Below, in pieces: positions 33,149 to 43,143 of a DNA stretch of 64,000 bases. This stretch comes from Tretioscincus oriximinensis. Its lineage: Eukaryota > Chordata > Lepidosauria > Squamata > Gymnophthalmidae. Made by a program: the position numbers and the translations under genes. Location: positions 78,039-142,038 of the forward strand of contig JAJVDF010000492.1 in the NCBI GenBank assembly GCA_022410635.1. Reading direction: 5' to 3'. The notes beneath the pieces are model-generated. The model saw nothing but the letters and a program-made list of their open reading frames with translations, had not been told where the DNA came from and made no database searches. The first letter of the stretch is position 1, and the number at the start of each line of letters is the position of its first letter.

Positions 33149-34718
33149 GCTAAATGTGCTACACTATCCAATGATGGGACAATGTGGTAGACCCTCCCCC
33201 CAGGTTATTTAATATTATTTTACTGTCATTTCTACTGGCCTGTCAGAGTATGACCTATCTCAAGAACACTGAGTTAAACTTTTTCTGCACTGAAATCCAT
33301 TAAAACATTTAAAGTTTGGACAAAGAGAAATTAGCTTGCCTCAGCTGCACATGAAGTAGATATGGGTGTCACTTTTTATAATAGGGTCTCTAAAATATGT
33401 AAAGACAAAGGCTTGATTTTCAAAGTACTTATGCAGAGTGTCAATCATTAGTTCATTGCTAGTTCAAAATGCACAACCTTCCAGGTATACCTTTAAGGAA
33501 CATTCACAGCTTTTCATCAAAAATTCTCTTTTTCCCATCTATTAGGAACTTCTACTAATGACTCTAATTTGAAACAAGAACACTGACAGATATGAGACTC
33601 AGCCTGTTCTATATGTATGGTGTTTTCTATATTCAAAAGCTGGTAAGGGTCTACTATAATTAGTTTCTCACACCTTCATCTCTTACCATCTTTACTGGGC
33701 TTTCACTAGCTTTTCTTAGACTTTCTGAAAAAAGGGTGTGATGTGAGTGTAGTGTAACTGCAGTTTGAAATACCTTTCTCAAGACTCGTATCGTAATTTG
33801 GAATTGAGATCAACAATAGCAATAATAAAGCAGCCCAAAATGACGTTATATATATATTTTTTAATCTCATGCTTGGAAATTCTACAGGGTCAGTTTCCTA
33901 CGGTCTGTTCCAACATAAGGACCCTACCCTAGAAAAGCCCAAGCATTTATGAACATCTTCAGTTGCCTTACTGGGAAAGTTAAGATCTTCTGTTTGACAT
34001 GAGCTCTCCTCTGTATCACTCATTTCTTGCCTTTTGGAATATGACATCTTGAATATTGCCTTTCTTTACCTCAAAATCAAAGGTTATTTCAAGGTTCAAC
34101 TATCCATCTAACAATAAAGAGAAAATCAACAGGCATTTTGCAAAACCTCAAGTCAATGCTGACTTTTTTTTCTGGAGCTCATGAGAGATCTCCTGATGTT
34201 ATGTGGGAATCAGAGTAATTCTCTTGCCTGATGAACTGGGATATCAGCTTTGTGTGTTCACTAGTAGCTTTAAGTGTTGTATCAGTGATTTTATTATGTT
34301 GATTCTCTCTCTCTCTGGGTATGTGCTTGACCTTCTAGATAAACTTTGGCTTTTTAGCCCATATTCCAGATTATAGCATTGTAGCTGTTGTTAAATCTTC
34401 GTGTGCATCTGGCTCCGTTCTCTCTCTCTCTCCTTTCCCCTCTCTTCCTGGGCTTGTTCATAACAACATAGCTTTGCTAACTATTGCTAACTCATTCCAT
34501 GCTGTTGCTTCTTTTGGAATTTGGCTTGGCCAATGATGCAACAATTTTCAAAATTTCATTTCTGGAAACAACAAAAAAATTGCTGCACATACACTAATGG
34601 AGAAATATATGAATGAATATTACATTTCATTATTTTATGTACAAGAAATGTAGTTTGTCAATGACAGTCACTGTGAAATGATTACATTATGGGCAACTTG
34701 TACCAGATAAATGTTAAT
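33149..34718. other. Unannotated AT-rich stretch
   Basis: Short simple repeats only: (TA)n near 33850 and TCTCTC runs near 34305 and 34421. No gene or family recognised. Confidence 0.4.
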
Positions 34719-34801
34719 TTCAGAGAAAGAGCCATGGTAGTCTTAGTAGAAAGTCCAGCAAGGGGGCTTGTAGCACTTGGAGACTAACAGGAGAAATATA
34801 G

Positions 34802-34838
34802 GTAGCATGAGCTTTTGTATACATATTTAATTCTTCAG
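34802..34838 (-). ncRNA. Hammerhead-like core in Penelope-like tail, degenerate
   Basis: On the minus strand, CTGAAGA (34838-34832) is followed by a weak stem II region, then AAAA in place of GAAA, then GC-TCAT-GC and U-A, which matches a three-pair stem III plus the UH cleavage dinucleotide. The GAAA change and poor stem II argue against present activity. Confidence 0.3.
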
Positions 34839-35039
34839 AAACTACGGTACCAATATCAGGTACAGACTTTATAGGAAACTGTGTGTGGGAGATGACAAAG
34901 TGGTATGGAGATGAACTTGGAGAAAAAACAGCTAAGAGGCAGAGGTTAATCCTCTCAAGTAGATGAAAATGCCTGGGGAAGCAAGATGCATCTGGTTGGT
35001 CAATCAAATAGTTAACTGGTATTATAATAATGCATAATG

Positions 35040-35283
35040 TGTCAGGAGACCATTGTCTCTATTAAGTCTCTTGTCGATGGACTGGAATTTGTGGATGTAT
35101 TCCAGTTCTGCTGCTTCTCTTTCAAATCTTCTCTGTTCAGGGACTGCAGTTCTGAGGTCTGAGATTGAATGTCCTGGAAGGTTGAAGTGTTCTGCAACAG
35201 GTTTCTGTGTGCTGCCATTTCGAATATCTGATTACCTGATTTGTGTCTCTGGCATTTGTGCTGTTTGCCCAATGTAGAGTGCT
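35040..35283 (-). pseudogene. GIY-YIG endonuclease domain of Penelope-like element
   Basis: Translation from the minus strand gives 'LYIGQT' (the YIG half of the GIY-YIG signature), an internal stop, then 'KPVAEHFNLPGHSISDLR', 'RRFEREAAELEYIHKFQSI' and a terminal 'LNRDNGLLTHY'. This order of YIG, H-F-N-L-x-G-H-S and a C-terminal R...E..I.....LN block is the C-terminal endonuclease of Penelope-like retroelements, which nicks DNA to prime insertion. About 80 of roughly 800 residues survive. It is inactive. Confidence 0.75.
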
Positions 35284-35527
35284 GACCCAACATTGGTCCC
35301 CTAGCACCTGTTAGTCTCTGAGTGTTACAAGCCCTCTTGCTGGAGAGATAAATGTTATATTTTGTTCTGTGTTCATTAAAATAAAAATACAAATCCTACA
35401 GTTTGACACCGCTGTTACAATTATTACAAAATTCATTTAGTTGGGTAGCAAAAATTATTTTAGAATTCCCAAATCAGATGGATTCCTCCAACACTATCAA
35501 AACATTTAAAATAACAACTGTTCATGA

Positions 35528-35652
35528 GTGCATCTGAAGAAGTAGACATGTCTATGAAAGCTTATGCCACCCAAATTTCTCTTGTTAGTCTCAAAGTGCT
35601 ACTGGCCCCTTTGCTGGACTTTCTACTGGACTAACACGGCTATTTCTCTGAA
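35528..35652 (+). mobile_element. Penelope-like element 3' tail
   Basis: This is a clean tail fragment: GCATCTGAAGAAGTAGACAT, GAAAGCTTATGCCACC, TTGTTAGTCTCAAAGTGCTA, and the end GGACTAACACGGCTATTTCT. It is on the opposite strand to the endonuclease-bearing copy only about 180 bp away and is the best preserved single tail in the window. Confidence 0.7.
35534..35570 (+). ncRNA. Hammerhead-ribozyme-like core, best copy
   Basis: CTGAAGA (35534-35540) fits the hammerhead CUGANGA box, in which the fifth base is variable. One extra A (35541) precedes stem II GTAGA-CATG-TCTAT (35542-35555). GAAA follows at 35556-35559, then stem III GC-TTAT-GC (35560-35567). The next bases are C-A-C. A canonical motif would have U at 35568, so the A-U pair at the base of stem III is lost, and I cannot find a convincing stem I. 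It is a decayed hammerhead of the type known in Penelope-like terminal repeats. Confidence 0.45.
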
Positions 35653-36829
35653 CGTAACTAATATGGCTGTATTGACCTAACTAACATCTGGCCTCTTCAT
35701 GGTATAGGGCAGCATCAACAGTCATGGATGTTTGAATTCAAACTGAATAGACAGGTTGTAAACAACTTTAAAAAACACACTCTGTGCAATCCAAGGACTG
35801 AAGCATTTGTATTCGAACATAAAACCTTCTCAAAGGAATGTGTTTGAATTAGGACAAAGCGTTATTCATTTCAATTTGAACTATCAACTAATTTACGTTC
35901 ATGTAAAAATCTACTTCTTAAGCACTGAGATCACAATATAATGATGAACATGCAAATGCACATTTTCTCAAAATATATTTTCTAGAAAATGAAAAATAGA
36001 CATTTTACTTTCTTATCAATAGTATAATTTTTTATCGCTATTAATCGTTTAAATAAAACATTGCAGAAGATGGAAAGAATTTGGATACATATTAAGAAAA
36101 GTATATGATAAAACAAATTTATTAATGACTGGCTAATTCTTCAAAATCGTTCTGCTTTATTTGGGCATGACAGAGCTATAAATTGACTTGATATTCTGGA
36201 ACAAAATATTCCTGGTATTGCTTTAGTAAAGGTAAAGGTGAATAAAGAAGAGGAGTTTTTTTACTCTCTCAAACTACTTATCTTTGATGCCTCTACCAAT
36301 AAAAAAATTGGTTAACTACCACCATTTGGGATTATAATCTGTCTGTCTATTATTAAAATTAGAGCTAATTGTGATAAATCTTTTACTATAAAACATTTTT
36401 ACTGCATTTTCCCCCTAATCTTAGTACAAAATACAAAATTTTGTGAGAAAAGTATAATCTTTCTGAGACAGTTCCTCTCAGACAATATGCAGTTATTAAC
36501 TCTCCAAATAATTAAGTACCAGTGGCCCTTCCCAATTAAAACAGGAGATAAGTGCCTATTGCTTTTATCTGACAGGAGTTTTATTTGGGAATTATTTATA
36601 ACTAGATTGCAGAATCATAGTTCAAATTAGGCATTAGTAATTTGTTCCCTTTTATTACATTTTGTTTAATCAATAACGTTTACGTTGGAGGGTGACAGAA
36701 ACACTGCATTTTAAACACTAACAAGTCTTCAGAGTGCTCCGTCTTACCTCTCTTGCTCTTAATTTGTTATGAAGAAATAAAACCTTGCAACCAAAGAATA
36801 TCTTGGCAGCATTCACACAAGGGAGGGGG
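35653..36829. other. Very AT-rich stretch
   Basis: No open frame or repeat recognised. 35930-36430 is extremely AT-rich. Confidence 0.4.
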
Positions 36830-37670
36830 AAGAGAATTTGAAAACAATGAAGTGGAGCCAAATCCATTCCAGTTTTTCCTTCTTCCCTGCCTCATTTTGG
36901 CCCCAATTCAGTGGTCCAACAGGGCAGGGAAACAGTAGAGCCACACCAAATGCTTGCAGGCACGGGTAGCTCAGTCGCTTAGGAATTCGTCTCTCGCCTG
37001 GGAGATGGGGTTTCGAAGCCCTGTGTGGGACGTGGGGAGGGGTGAGCACCTTCCACTAGCCTGCAGCTCTAGCCAACCCAGCTATTCGAAAGCAGGAACT
37101 GCAAGAAATTGCAAATGACTGCAAGTAGATATATGGGAACCACCAGAGCCTGGTAGGGAACATAGAATGTGAGCCTTTGGGCAAAATACCCTTGTAAGCC
37201 GCTTTGAGTCCCTTTGAAAGGTGATAAAAAGCGGGGTATAAGAACCCAGTTCTTCTTCTTTCTAAACGAGTGCAGATGGCACAGCTTTTATTTTTGCCCC
37301 TGGTTTTGTGCAAATTTCCACTTGCATAAAACTAGGGATTGTGATCCTTGGAGATTCTTCTGACTTCTCTAGTAGAATTAGAAGCAGCCTCAAGGATTCT
37401 GGTTCGTGAGAGATCTTCGCAGGTTTCCTGCTTTTCCAGCTGCTTTGATAGTTTAAAATTTCCACATTGGAACAGGAGCAGTGTACTTAAACTACAGGTA
37501 AAAGCCAGGAAGAAAAAGGCAAGGCATCTTGGATCTCCTGTGGCCATTGTGTTAACCTGCACTTGTGACAGTTTTCTGAAAACCCACTCAGAAAACCTGT
37601 GGCTGTACAAAACTGCACATGGTGAAAGCGTTTCCCATTTTGATTAAATAGGAATTGCGTGCGCCCAGTG
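36830..37670 (+). repeat. Uncharacterised interspersed repeat X, copy B
   Basis: The repeat is split by a SINE at 36960-37263. The left piece matches copy A (GTGAAGTGG..., GGCAGGGAAAC). The right piece holds CAGCCTCAAGGATTCTGGTT and TAAAATTTCCACATTGGAAC, which match copy C, and near its end TTTCCCATTTTGATTAAATA, which matches copy A. Copy B thus bridges A and C. No coding frame or diagnostic terminus is visible. Confidence 0.55.
36960..37263 (+). mobile_element. tRNA-derived SINE, full length, nested in repeat X
   Basis: The tRNA-like head has an A-box TAGCTCAGTCGC (36967-36978) and a B-box GGTTTCGAAGCC (37009-37020), the RNA polymerase III internal promoter. The body (CTAGCCTGCAGCTCTAGCCA) is followed by the LINE-type 3' end GCCGCTTTGAGTCCCTTTGA, GCGGGGTATAAGAACC and a TTC tail. 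Possible imperfect duplications AAATGCTTGCAG (36948-36959) and AAACGAGTGCAG (37264-37275) flank it. A simple tRNA gene is excluded by the long body and tail. Confidence 0.88.
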
Positions 37671-38810
37671 CAGAATCACACAGCTTTCATACTTCTTTTT
37701 CCCCTAGTGAAGCCCGGGCAGCTTTTTAAAGCAGATTTATGCCTCTAAGATGTATGTTTCCTACATAAAAATATTTTGAACACTAATCAGAAAACCTCTT
37801 GTCAGAAGAGCACAAAATTTCATCATGGAAAAGGTGCACTGTGTATGCAATCAATTGACTTAATTTCTATATCTTGGAACAAATCTACAAGATTCAAAGC
37901 AATGCAAATACAAAGCAATAAAAAACGAGCAAAGTCCATCACACAGTACTGTAATGTAACCTTGGCTTTTGAGGCAACTGCTGCAATTCCTATATTTAAC
38001 CTACTGAGAAGAAAAATGTCACTGTTCTTGGTTTCACAGTAATGCTTTTCCTGATGCAACAGAGCCTGAAGCAGTGTTTTGTGTTTTTCTCTGTCAGATA
38101 CAGAGAGTGGGTATCACAGGATGAGTGACCTCTCTGTTTCTTTTTAATGATTCTCCCATCTCTGCAAGTCCAGGCAGAGATAATTCCCATGACTATTGCA
38201 GGAGCCCACCTTGCTTCCCTTTAGAAAGGTAACAGATACATTTTTGTTTGCTTGTCTTTCTTCAAGTCTGTCTTAAAAAGCTGGAACAGCCAAAACAGAA
38301 GCTGCCAATTAGCAATGTTCACTTTGAACTGAAAGACAGAACCCAGCCACTTAAAACTTCTTTTTTCTAAGCATTTTGAGTGGATATCTGGTATAAATTT
38401 GGGTTGGCCTTGTGTGTAAGGATAGTTACTATACTGTTTGCTGTACTAGAACTACATTTTTTTTCCAAGGCAAGAAATCCTAGAATAATGTTTTCGAAAT
38501 ATATTTATTGACAAATTATATTCCAGTACATCTACATCTGTTAAATGCTTTTCAAATCAGAATGAAATTCAGCTAGGGAAGCTCATCTTAGGAACTCAAG
38601 CAGCATTAGTCCTTTACTTGATCTGTAACTTTAATAGTGAAATACACTGTAGAGTTGTTGAATGCTGTGTGTCGTTCAATGGAGCATTCCCTACTATTAA
38701 TAAGATGTGTATCACCAGTGGGAGTGATTTGGGCTCTGGGATTGGTCTTCCAGCTAACCAATCCTAGAACTCATAGGGAGGTGGCACACCTGTCAGTGGT
38801 GTCGGCTGAC
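37671..38810. other. Unannotated AT-rich stretch
   Basis: No gene or repeat recognised. Open frames here are at most about 90 codons. Confidence 0.4.
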
Positions 38811-38876
38811 TTGGCTCAGTAACTGAATGCTAAGCATCACTTCTGTGCTTGATTGATCACTCAGTTACTGAGCCAA
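38811..38876. repeat. 16-bp perfect inverted repeat
   Basis: TTGGCTCAGTAACTGA (38811-38826) and TCAGTTACTGAGCCAA (38861-38876) are exact reverse complements with a 34-bp spacer. It could be the core of a small MITE, but no target duplication is evident. Confidence 0.8.
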
Positions 38877-39114
38877 CATCGCCATATATACTAAAGCTAC
38901 ATCTCCATGATGAAAATTGTAATGTGTGCTGTGTTAGTGCTTATTCTGGCCACAAAAGGAACAATCTCTATGCCCCATTTCTTCAGTCTCTTGTAAGATT
39001 GGAGAACAAATATTCCTTGGTTTTGAAATTGTCCCTTCCACTAATTATATAAACAACTCAGCGCTGAACAGAAACATCCAGAGATGGACACAGTCCAAAA
39101 ATGCAGTCCAGGAT

Positions 39115-39190
39115 CAGAGGTAAATAGAGAGATATCAGAGTCAAAACATGGACCAAAGTGAGAGGGAAACAGAGATATATCAGAGTCAAG
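39115..39190 (+). repeat. Imperfect direct repeat
   Basis: GAGGTAAATAGAGAGATATC and GAGGGAAACAGAGATATATC start two similar blocks, each followed by AGAGTCAA, about 47 bp apart. The surrounding 39060-39500 tract looks like part of an unclassified repeat. Confidence 0.6.
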
Positions 39191-39506
39191 AACAGTCCAA
39201 GGTCAGAGTTTGCAAACACAAGATTCACATGGCACAGCTGAGATAAGGCAAGATTGACTGCCAGTATCGGGCTGTTATCTCAGCAGCCCCTAAATCACTC
39301 ATAGAGTGTGATGAGCTCATCCATTTTTGCATCAGATGCTGCGACTGTCTAGCAAGTGCATGATCTTGCTTGCTCTGCAAGATCTCTCTGACCCTCTGCT
39401 GATTTAACCCTTCCTCTTCTGTTTCTGAGCCTTGTGTCTCCTGTTGCTTGGGAGAAGAGGGGAGAGAGAGCGAAGGGGAAGGCTGTGCTGTCATGAACTG
39501 AACTTT

Positions 39507-39748
39507 TATTTTTTGTTTGTACTTATATTCCGCCTATACCCGAAGGTTTCAGGGCGGCCAACCAAAGCTTTTGTTGCTTTCTCCACAACAGACACCCTGT
39601 GAAGTTGGTGGGGCTGAGAGAGTTCTAAAGAACTGTCACTGCCCCAAGGTCATCCATCTGGTTTCAATGGAGGAGTGGGGAATCGAACCAGGAGACTCCC
39701 AGATAAGAGTCCATCACTCTAACCACTATACCAAACTTGCTCCTCCGA
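39507..39748 (-). mobile_element. Sauria-type SINE with alternative tail
   Basis: The reversed body is clear: CACAACAGACACCCTGTGAA, GTGGGGCTGAGAGAGTTCTA, CCCAAGGTCATCCATCTGG and the tRNA-like head GGAATCGAACCAGGAGACTC with CTAACCACTATACCA, which carries B-box and A-box in reverse. The 3' end is CTTATATTCCGCCTATACCC and CAGGGCGGCCAA, unlike the TTC/GCGGGGTATAA tail of the other SINEs here and like the insertion at 50106-50374. The head/tail combination is thus different. Confidence 0.75.
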
Positions 39749-41219
39749 AGATACACAGTCAACAGGACTGGTCACGACATCCTGCAAGTTGCTCCTATGT
39801 GGAGAACTGAAGGTGGGTAGCACCCTTCAAATTATTCTTTCTGTTCTTTGGAAAGGACGCTTCTGGTTCATGGAGTTGGACTGCAGGTCCAAAAGTAATA
39901 CAGATTAATAAATAAAATGCTTCTTAAGTGATGTAATTTGTACTCAGTGTTTCAGCCCAGATTCCTGTAGACATTGCACATTTAATGTGCTATAGTGGTA
40001 GCCACTTTCTCAAGTGAATACTGCACAAAGATGCCCATCAACTAGTTTTTGTCATGAACAAATTTTTTGCTCTAAAATGAGCCTCAACTATTCCATGTAA
40101 CACAAAGTTTATTTTCCCATATAGCATTCTAACTCCATTTGTAGCTATTTAAAAAACTATTCAGAGGAATGTGCCAGCTATATTGTTTGGTTTGTCATTG
40201 TGTTGCTTAAGAAGCCCCCAACTTTGAATTTTTCCATTAACTTTCAGTTCACACCAGATTGTTATTATTTTGATAAGACTCCAGAAGTCAGATAGTAGAT
40301 TTTCCTGCCTCCTCCTTCTCCTACACTTTGCATAAGTTAATGAGGTTGACTGTTACCTTCTCCACTCTGAATACATATAGGGATTGATTATAAACCTGAA
40401 AATCACTGCAAAGTTGTTTTGAGCAAACTTATATTAAAATGACTGGGAACAATGGGGAGTATTAATTTCAGAAGGGCTTATGGAAGAGCATTTCCTTCTG
40501 GATTATGCCCCAAGCCGTTGTATGTTGTTATGACNTTTCAGCTCTTTAAAAAAAATAAAAAACATTTTGCCCCTTTTTAAAAGATTTCCAACAGTAGCTT
40601 CTACAGAGCTTGTCTTTTTATTAGAATGCCCTATTGGATTCTTTAGAGTTGTTGTTGCAAACTTTGATGTGATAAAATATGCAAACTTCTTCATTTTTAA
40701 AAAATTTTCCTAGTGCCATTCTCTGCATATGAAAAGACCTGCGGTTCAGCCATTGCCTTTGTAAGTATTTTTGTCGCTCATTAGCCTCAAGAATAAGTAG
40801 AATAATTATGCTTGAACACAAATGTGCATTGAAAGNCTTGATGAAGGGCAGCTAAGTCTGCAACCTTGTTCAAATGAAGTACCTGGATTTATGCTGTTTT
40901 CAAGCTGCTTCTAAAGAGACTGAGGTAGTGCTACAGTTTTTGGGTCTTTAGCATTAATATATGATAAGTGGAGAATACCATGTCTGAATTTTAACCACAG
41001 ACATTTACATTTCCTTATGACTTCACAGAAAAGCCTTCTCATTTACTAAGCATTACCATTCCTTAGTTCATTTTTTCCCTATATTGTTTCCATAATTTTT
41101 GGCTGTACATTATGTAGCTTCCTCATCTTTCTCACAGATTTTTCTTTGGACACTTCTATTGTGCAATCATTTCAAATGGTTTATATCTTTTGATATAAAC
41201 ACTTTATAAACCATGTGTA
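39749..41219. other. Unannotated AT-rich stretch
   Basis: No recognised repeat or gene. Frames do not exceed about 66 codons. Confidence 0.4.
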
Positions 41220-41229
41220 CCACAACCAT

Positions 41230-41295
41230 ATTAACAACACCAACAAAACAACANCAACAAAACAACACCAACAACAATAATAATAATAAAAGAGA
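41230..41295. repeat. (AAC)n/(AAT)n A-rich low-complexity tract
   Basis: AACAACACCAACAAAACAAC-type units pass into (AAT)n. It could be the remnant of a poly-A tail or an independent microsatellite. Confidence 0.75.
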
Positions 41296-41401
41296 AAAAC
41301 TAACAATAAAAAGTATATCTCCCCAACCTACTACACAACTGAAAGAATCATGCTAGACAAGAGTAATCGGATTTTAATATCATTAGAGGATACATGCTTT
41401 T

Positions 41402-41505
41402 ATAAGAACATAAGAACATAAGAAGAGCCATACTGGATCAGGCCACAGCCCATCAAGTCCAGCATTCTGTCTCACACAGAGGCCCACCAGATGCACCTGG
41501 GCAGT
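41402..41505 (-). mobile_element. CR1 3' end, reversed arm
   Basis: Reversed tail and 3' UTR of CR1 (ATAAGAACATAAGAACATAA, GGCCACAGCCCATCAAGTCC). It pairs with 41625-41728 to form arms of about 104 bp with a few mismatches, separated by about 119 bp. Confidence 0.9.
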
Positions 41506-41729
41506 GGATACTAAGATAGTTGTCTGGATGTAGCCTCCGGGATGGAGCAACAGGCAGGACTTTTGAAATACCATTTGCAGGGAGTCACGAACAGGAGCAG
41601 CATATTTTGCTTTTCTCTGTTTGGACTGCCCAGGTGCATCTGGTGGGCCTCTGTGTGACACAGAATGCTGGACTCGATGGGCTGTGGCCTGATCCAGTAT
41701 GGCTCTTCTTATGTTCTTATGTTCTTATG
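41506..41729 (+). mobile_element. CR1 3' UTR and tail
   Basis: Begins GGATACTAAGATAGTTGTCT just after the ORF2 stop region and ends CTTATGTTCTTATGTTCTTA. It is nearly identical to 53091-53298, suggesting both belong to the younger CR1 subfamily in this genome. Confidence 0.9.
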
Positions 41730-41826
41730 AACAGAGGAAAGCAAAATATGCTCCTGTTCATGACACCCTGCAAATGGTATTTCAGGAGTCCTGCCTGTTG
41801 TTCNATCGTGGAGGCAACATCCTGGA
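41730..41826 (-). mobile_element. CR1 3' UTR internal piece, reversed
   Basis: AACAGAGGAAAGCAAAATAT and the following CTGCAAATGGTATTTCAGGA are the reverse complement of the CR1 3' UTR interior. The piece starts directly at the tail of the previous copy, giving a minus-plus-minus series. No separate tail is present. Confidence 0.85.
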
Positions 41827-42316
41827 CTCTTCTCCTCTTGTCATTTCGGTAATCGTGTGTGGACAGAAGATGCCTGCCAGAATTCATCTCCTGTGTTGCA
41901 GAAATGGACTCTGCTTTAGAAACAGTATGTGAACAAAACCAGTGACTCAGCTCAAGGGAATCTTTATCATTTGTACCATTGCTGCAATGTTCTGTACCAT
42001 TCAAATCAGGCATGGTTGTGATAATTTTATTGACACGTTTTTTGAAGTAGGTTCTGGTCCACTGCACCCAAGGACAGACTCTTGGCAAGTAAAAGCAANA
42101 CATTGAACTGCTCCATTTCCCTACCTCACAATACCACTGCAAAGCCTTCAATCTTGACACTTGGGTGAAAGCAAAAATGCAGTTTTCATTATGGGAAAGG
42201 GAAACCACCGATACAGCAAAATCCACAATGCAGTCCTTGTCAGCACTTTGTGGCTTTTGTGACTTTGACAGAATTTTCACTAAAGAATTCCCAGGTATAT
42301 AATTCATCTGCTTCAT
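41827..42316 (-). other. Unassigned 160-codon open frame
   Basis: The longest open frame in the window (199 codons, 41717-42316) runs on the minus strand from ATG at 42316 through this non-repeat part and into the CR1 piece at 41730-41826. Residues before the CR1 part include a Cys/Trp-rich block ('ALQWYCEVGKW', 'CPWVQWTRTYFKKRV') and no domain I can name. There is no evident splice context, and codon use was not measured. It may be a decayed repeat or retrocopy, or chance. Confidence 0.25.
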
Positions 42317-43143
42317 TCTCTCTTGAGGGAAAAAATATTGTATTTCAAATTATGTATTTAAAGCTAAATAGGAGATCTAAAAACAGACAGATTGGTCCCC
42401 CAGAGTAAAGGAAGAACAGAAAGTGACATTCATGAATATTTCAGAAAGGAACTATCTTTGACCAGCTAATTAAAAGTTAATAGTTCATCATTTTGCTTTC
42501 TCTGCAATTTATAGCGATGACTTTAAACTTGGCCCTCATGGACAAAATGACATGGAGTGACAGCTTGTGTCAAAACAACAAGGAGACTTCTAAGCCATCA
42601 AATATCCCAGAATAAGAATGCAGATTTATGACCATACAAAAATTGTATTTGTGGGGAAGCTGGCAGATTCTTTCTTTTAAAGGAAATATACCCAGACTAT
42701 GATGTCATAAAAATAAGAAGCAAATTAGCTAACTAGATGTATAAAGTATTTTGTCTGTCTTTTCATTTATTATATAACAACCCCCCCCCAGATCATTTAA
42801 ATTTGTTTGAGTTAAAGGACCCTCTAGATCACTTCTAGCTTCCATAACTGCATGCTAATTAGAGGCCTCATCGCTCACTAATTTGTCTCCATCGAGATTA
42901 GACAGAGTCTGATTAAGGGAGGTCTATTTCTATTGCCTCCCTATTGCTCTTTCTTAAAATTTATATCACACTTGCCTTTGTTACAAAAGGTAGCAGTTAA
43001 AGGTCACACATGTTTCAGCCTACTTAATACACTGCCACCCGCCCCCCGCCCCCCCCAAAAGAAACGGAGTGAANTTTGTTAGCATTGAAACTAGTAGTCA
43101 AAAAGGAAGGTTATTCATTGACTTGAGTGCTGTTCACTCTGTA
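42317..43143. other. Unannotated stretch
   Basis: Poly-C runs at 42781-42789 and about 43038-43056. No gene or repeat family recognised. Confidence 0.4.

Larger units (their letters stand above)
34719..35345 (-). mobile_element. Truncated Penelope-like element with inverted termini
   Basis: Reading the minus strand from 35345, a short piece of terminal sequence (CCAGCAAGAGGGCTTGTAAC) precedes a GIY-YIG endonuclease relic (35040-35283), a 3' UTR, and the element tail ending near 34719 (reversed TTCAGAGAAAGAGCCATGGT). The terminal piece at 35305-35345 is the reverse complement of 34754-34792, so the copy has opposed ends. Penelope-like elements are known to carry terminal repeats in direct or inverted arrangement. 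The reverse transcriptase domain is gone. Confidence 0.7.

Noticed and set aside
36967..37020. A genuine tRNA gene
   Set aside because: A- and B-boxes are present but the sequence continues into a SINE body and LINE-type tail, and a proper tRNA acceptor stem is not formed.
14749..41852. Recurrent small protein with 'VHLVGLCVTQNAGLDGLWPDPVWLFLCS'-type ending
   Set aside because: This is translation of the CR1 3' UTR and tail, which lies after the ORF2 stop; its recurrence reflects repeat copies.
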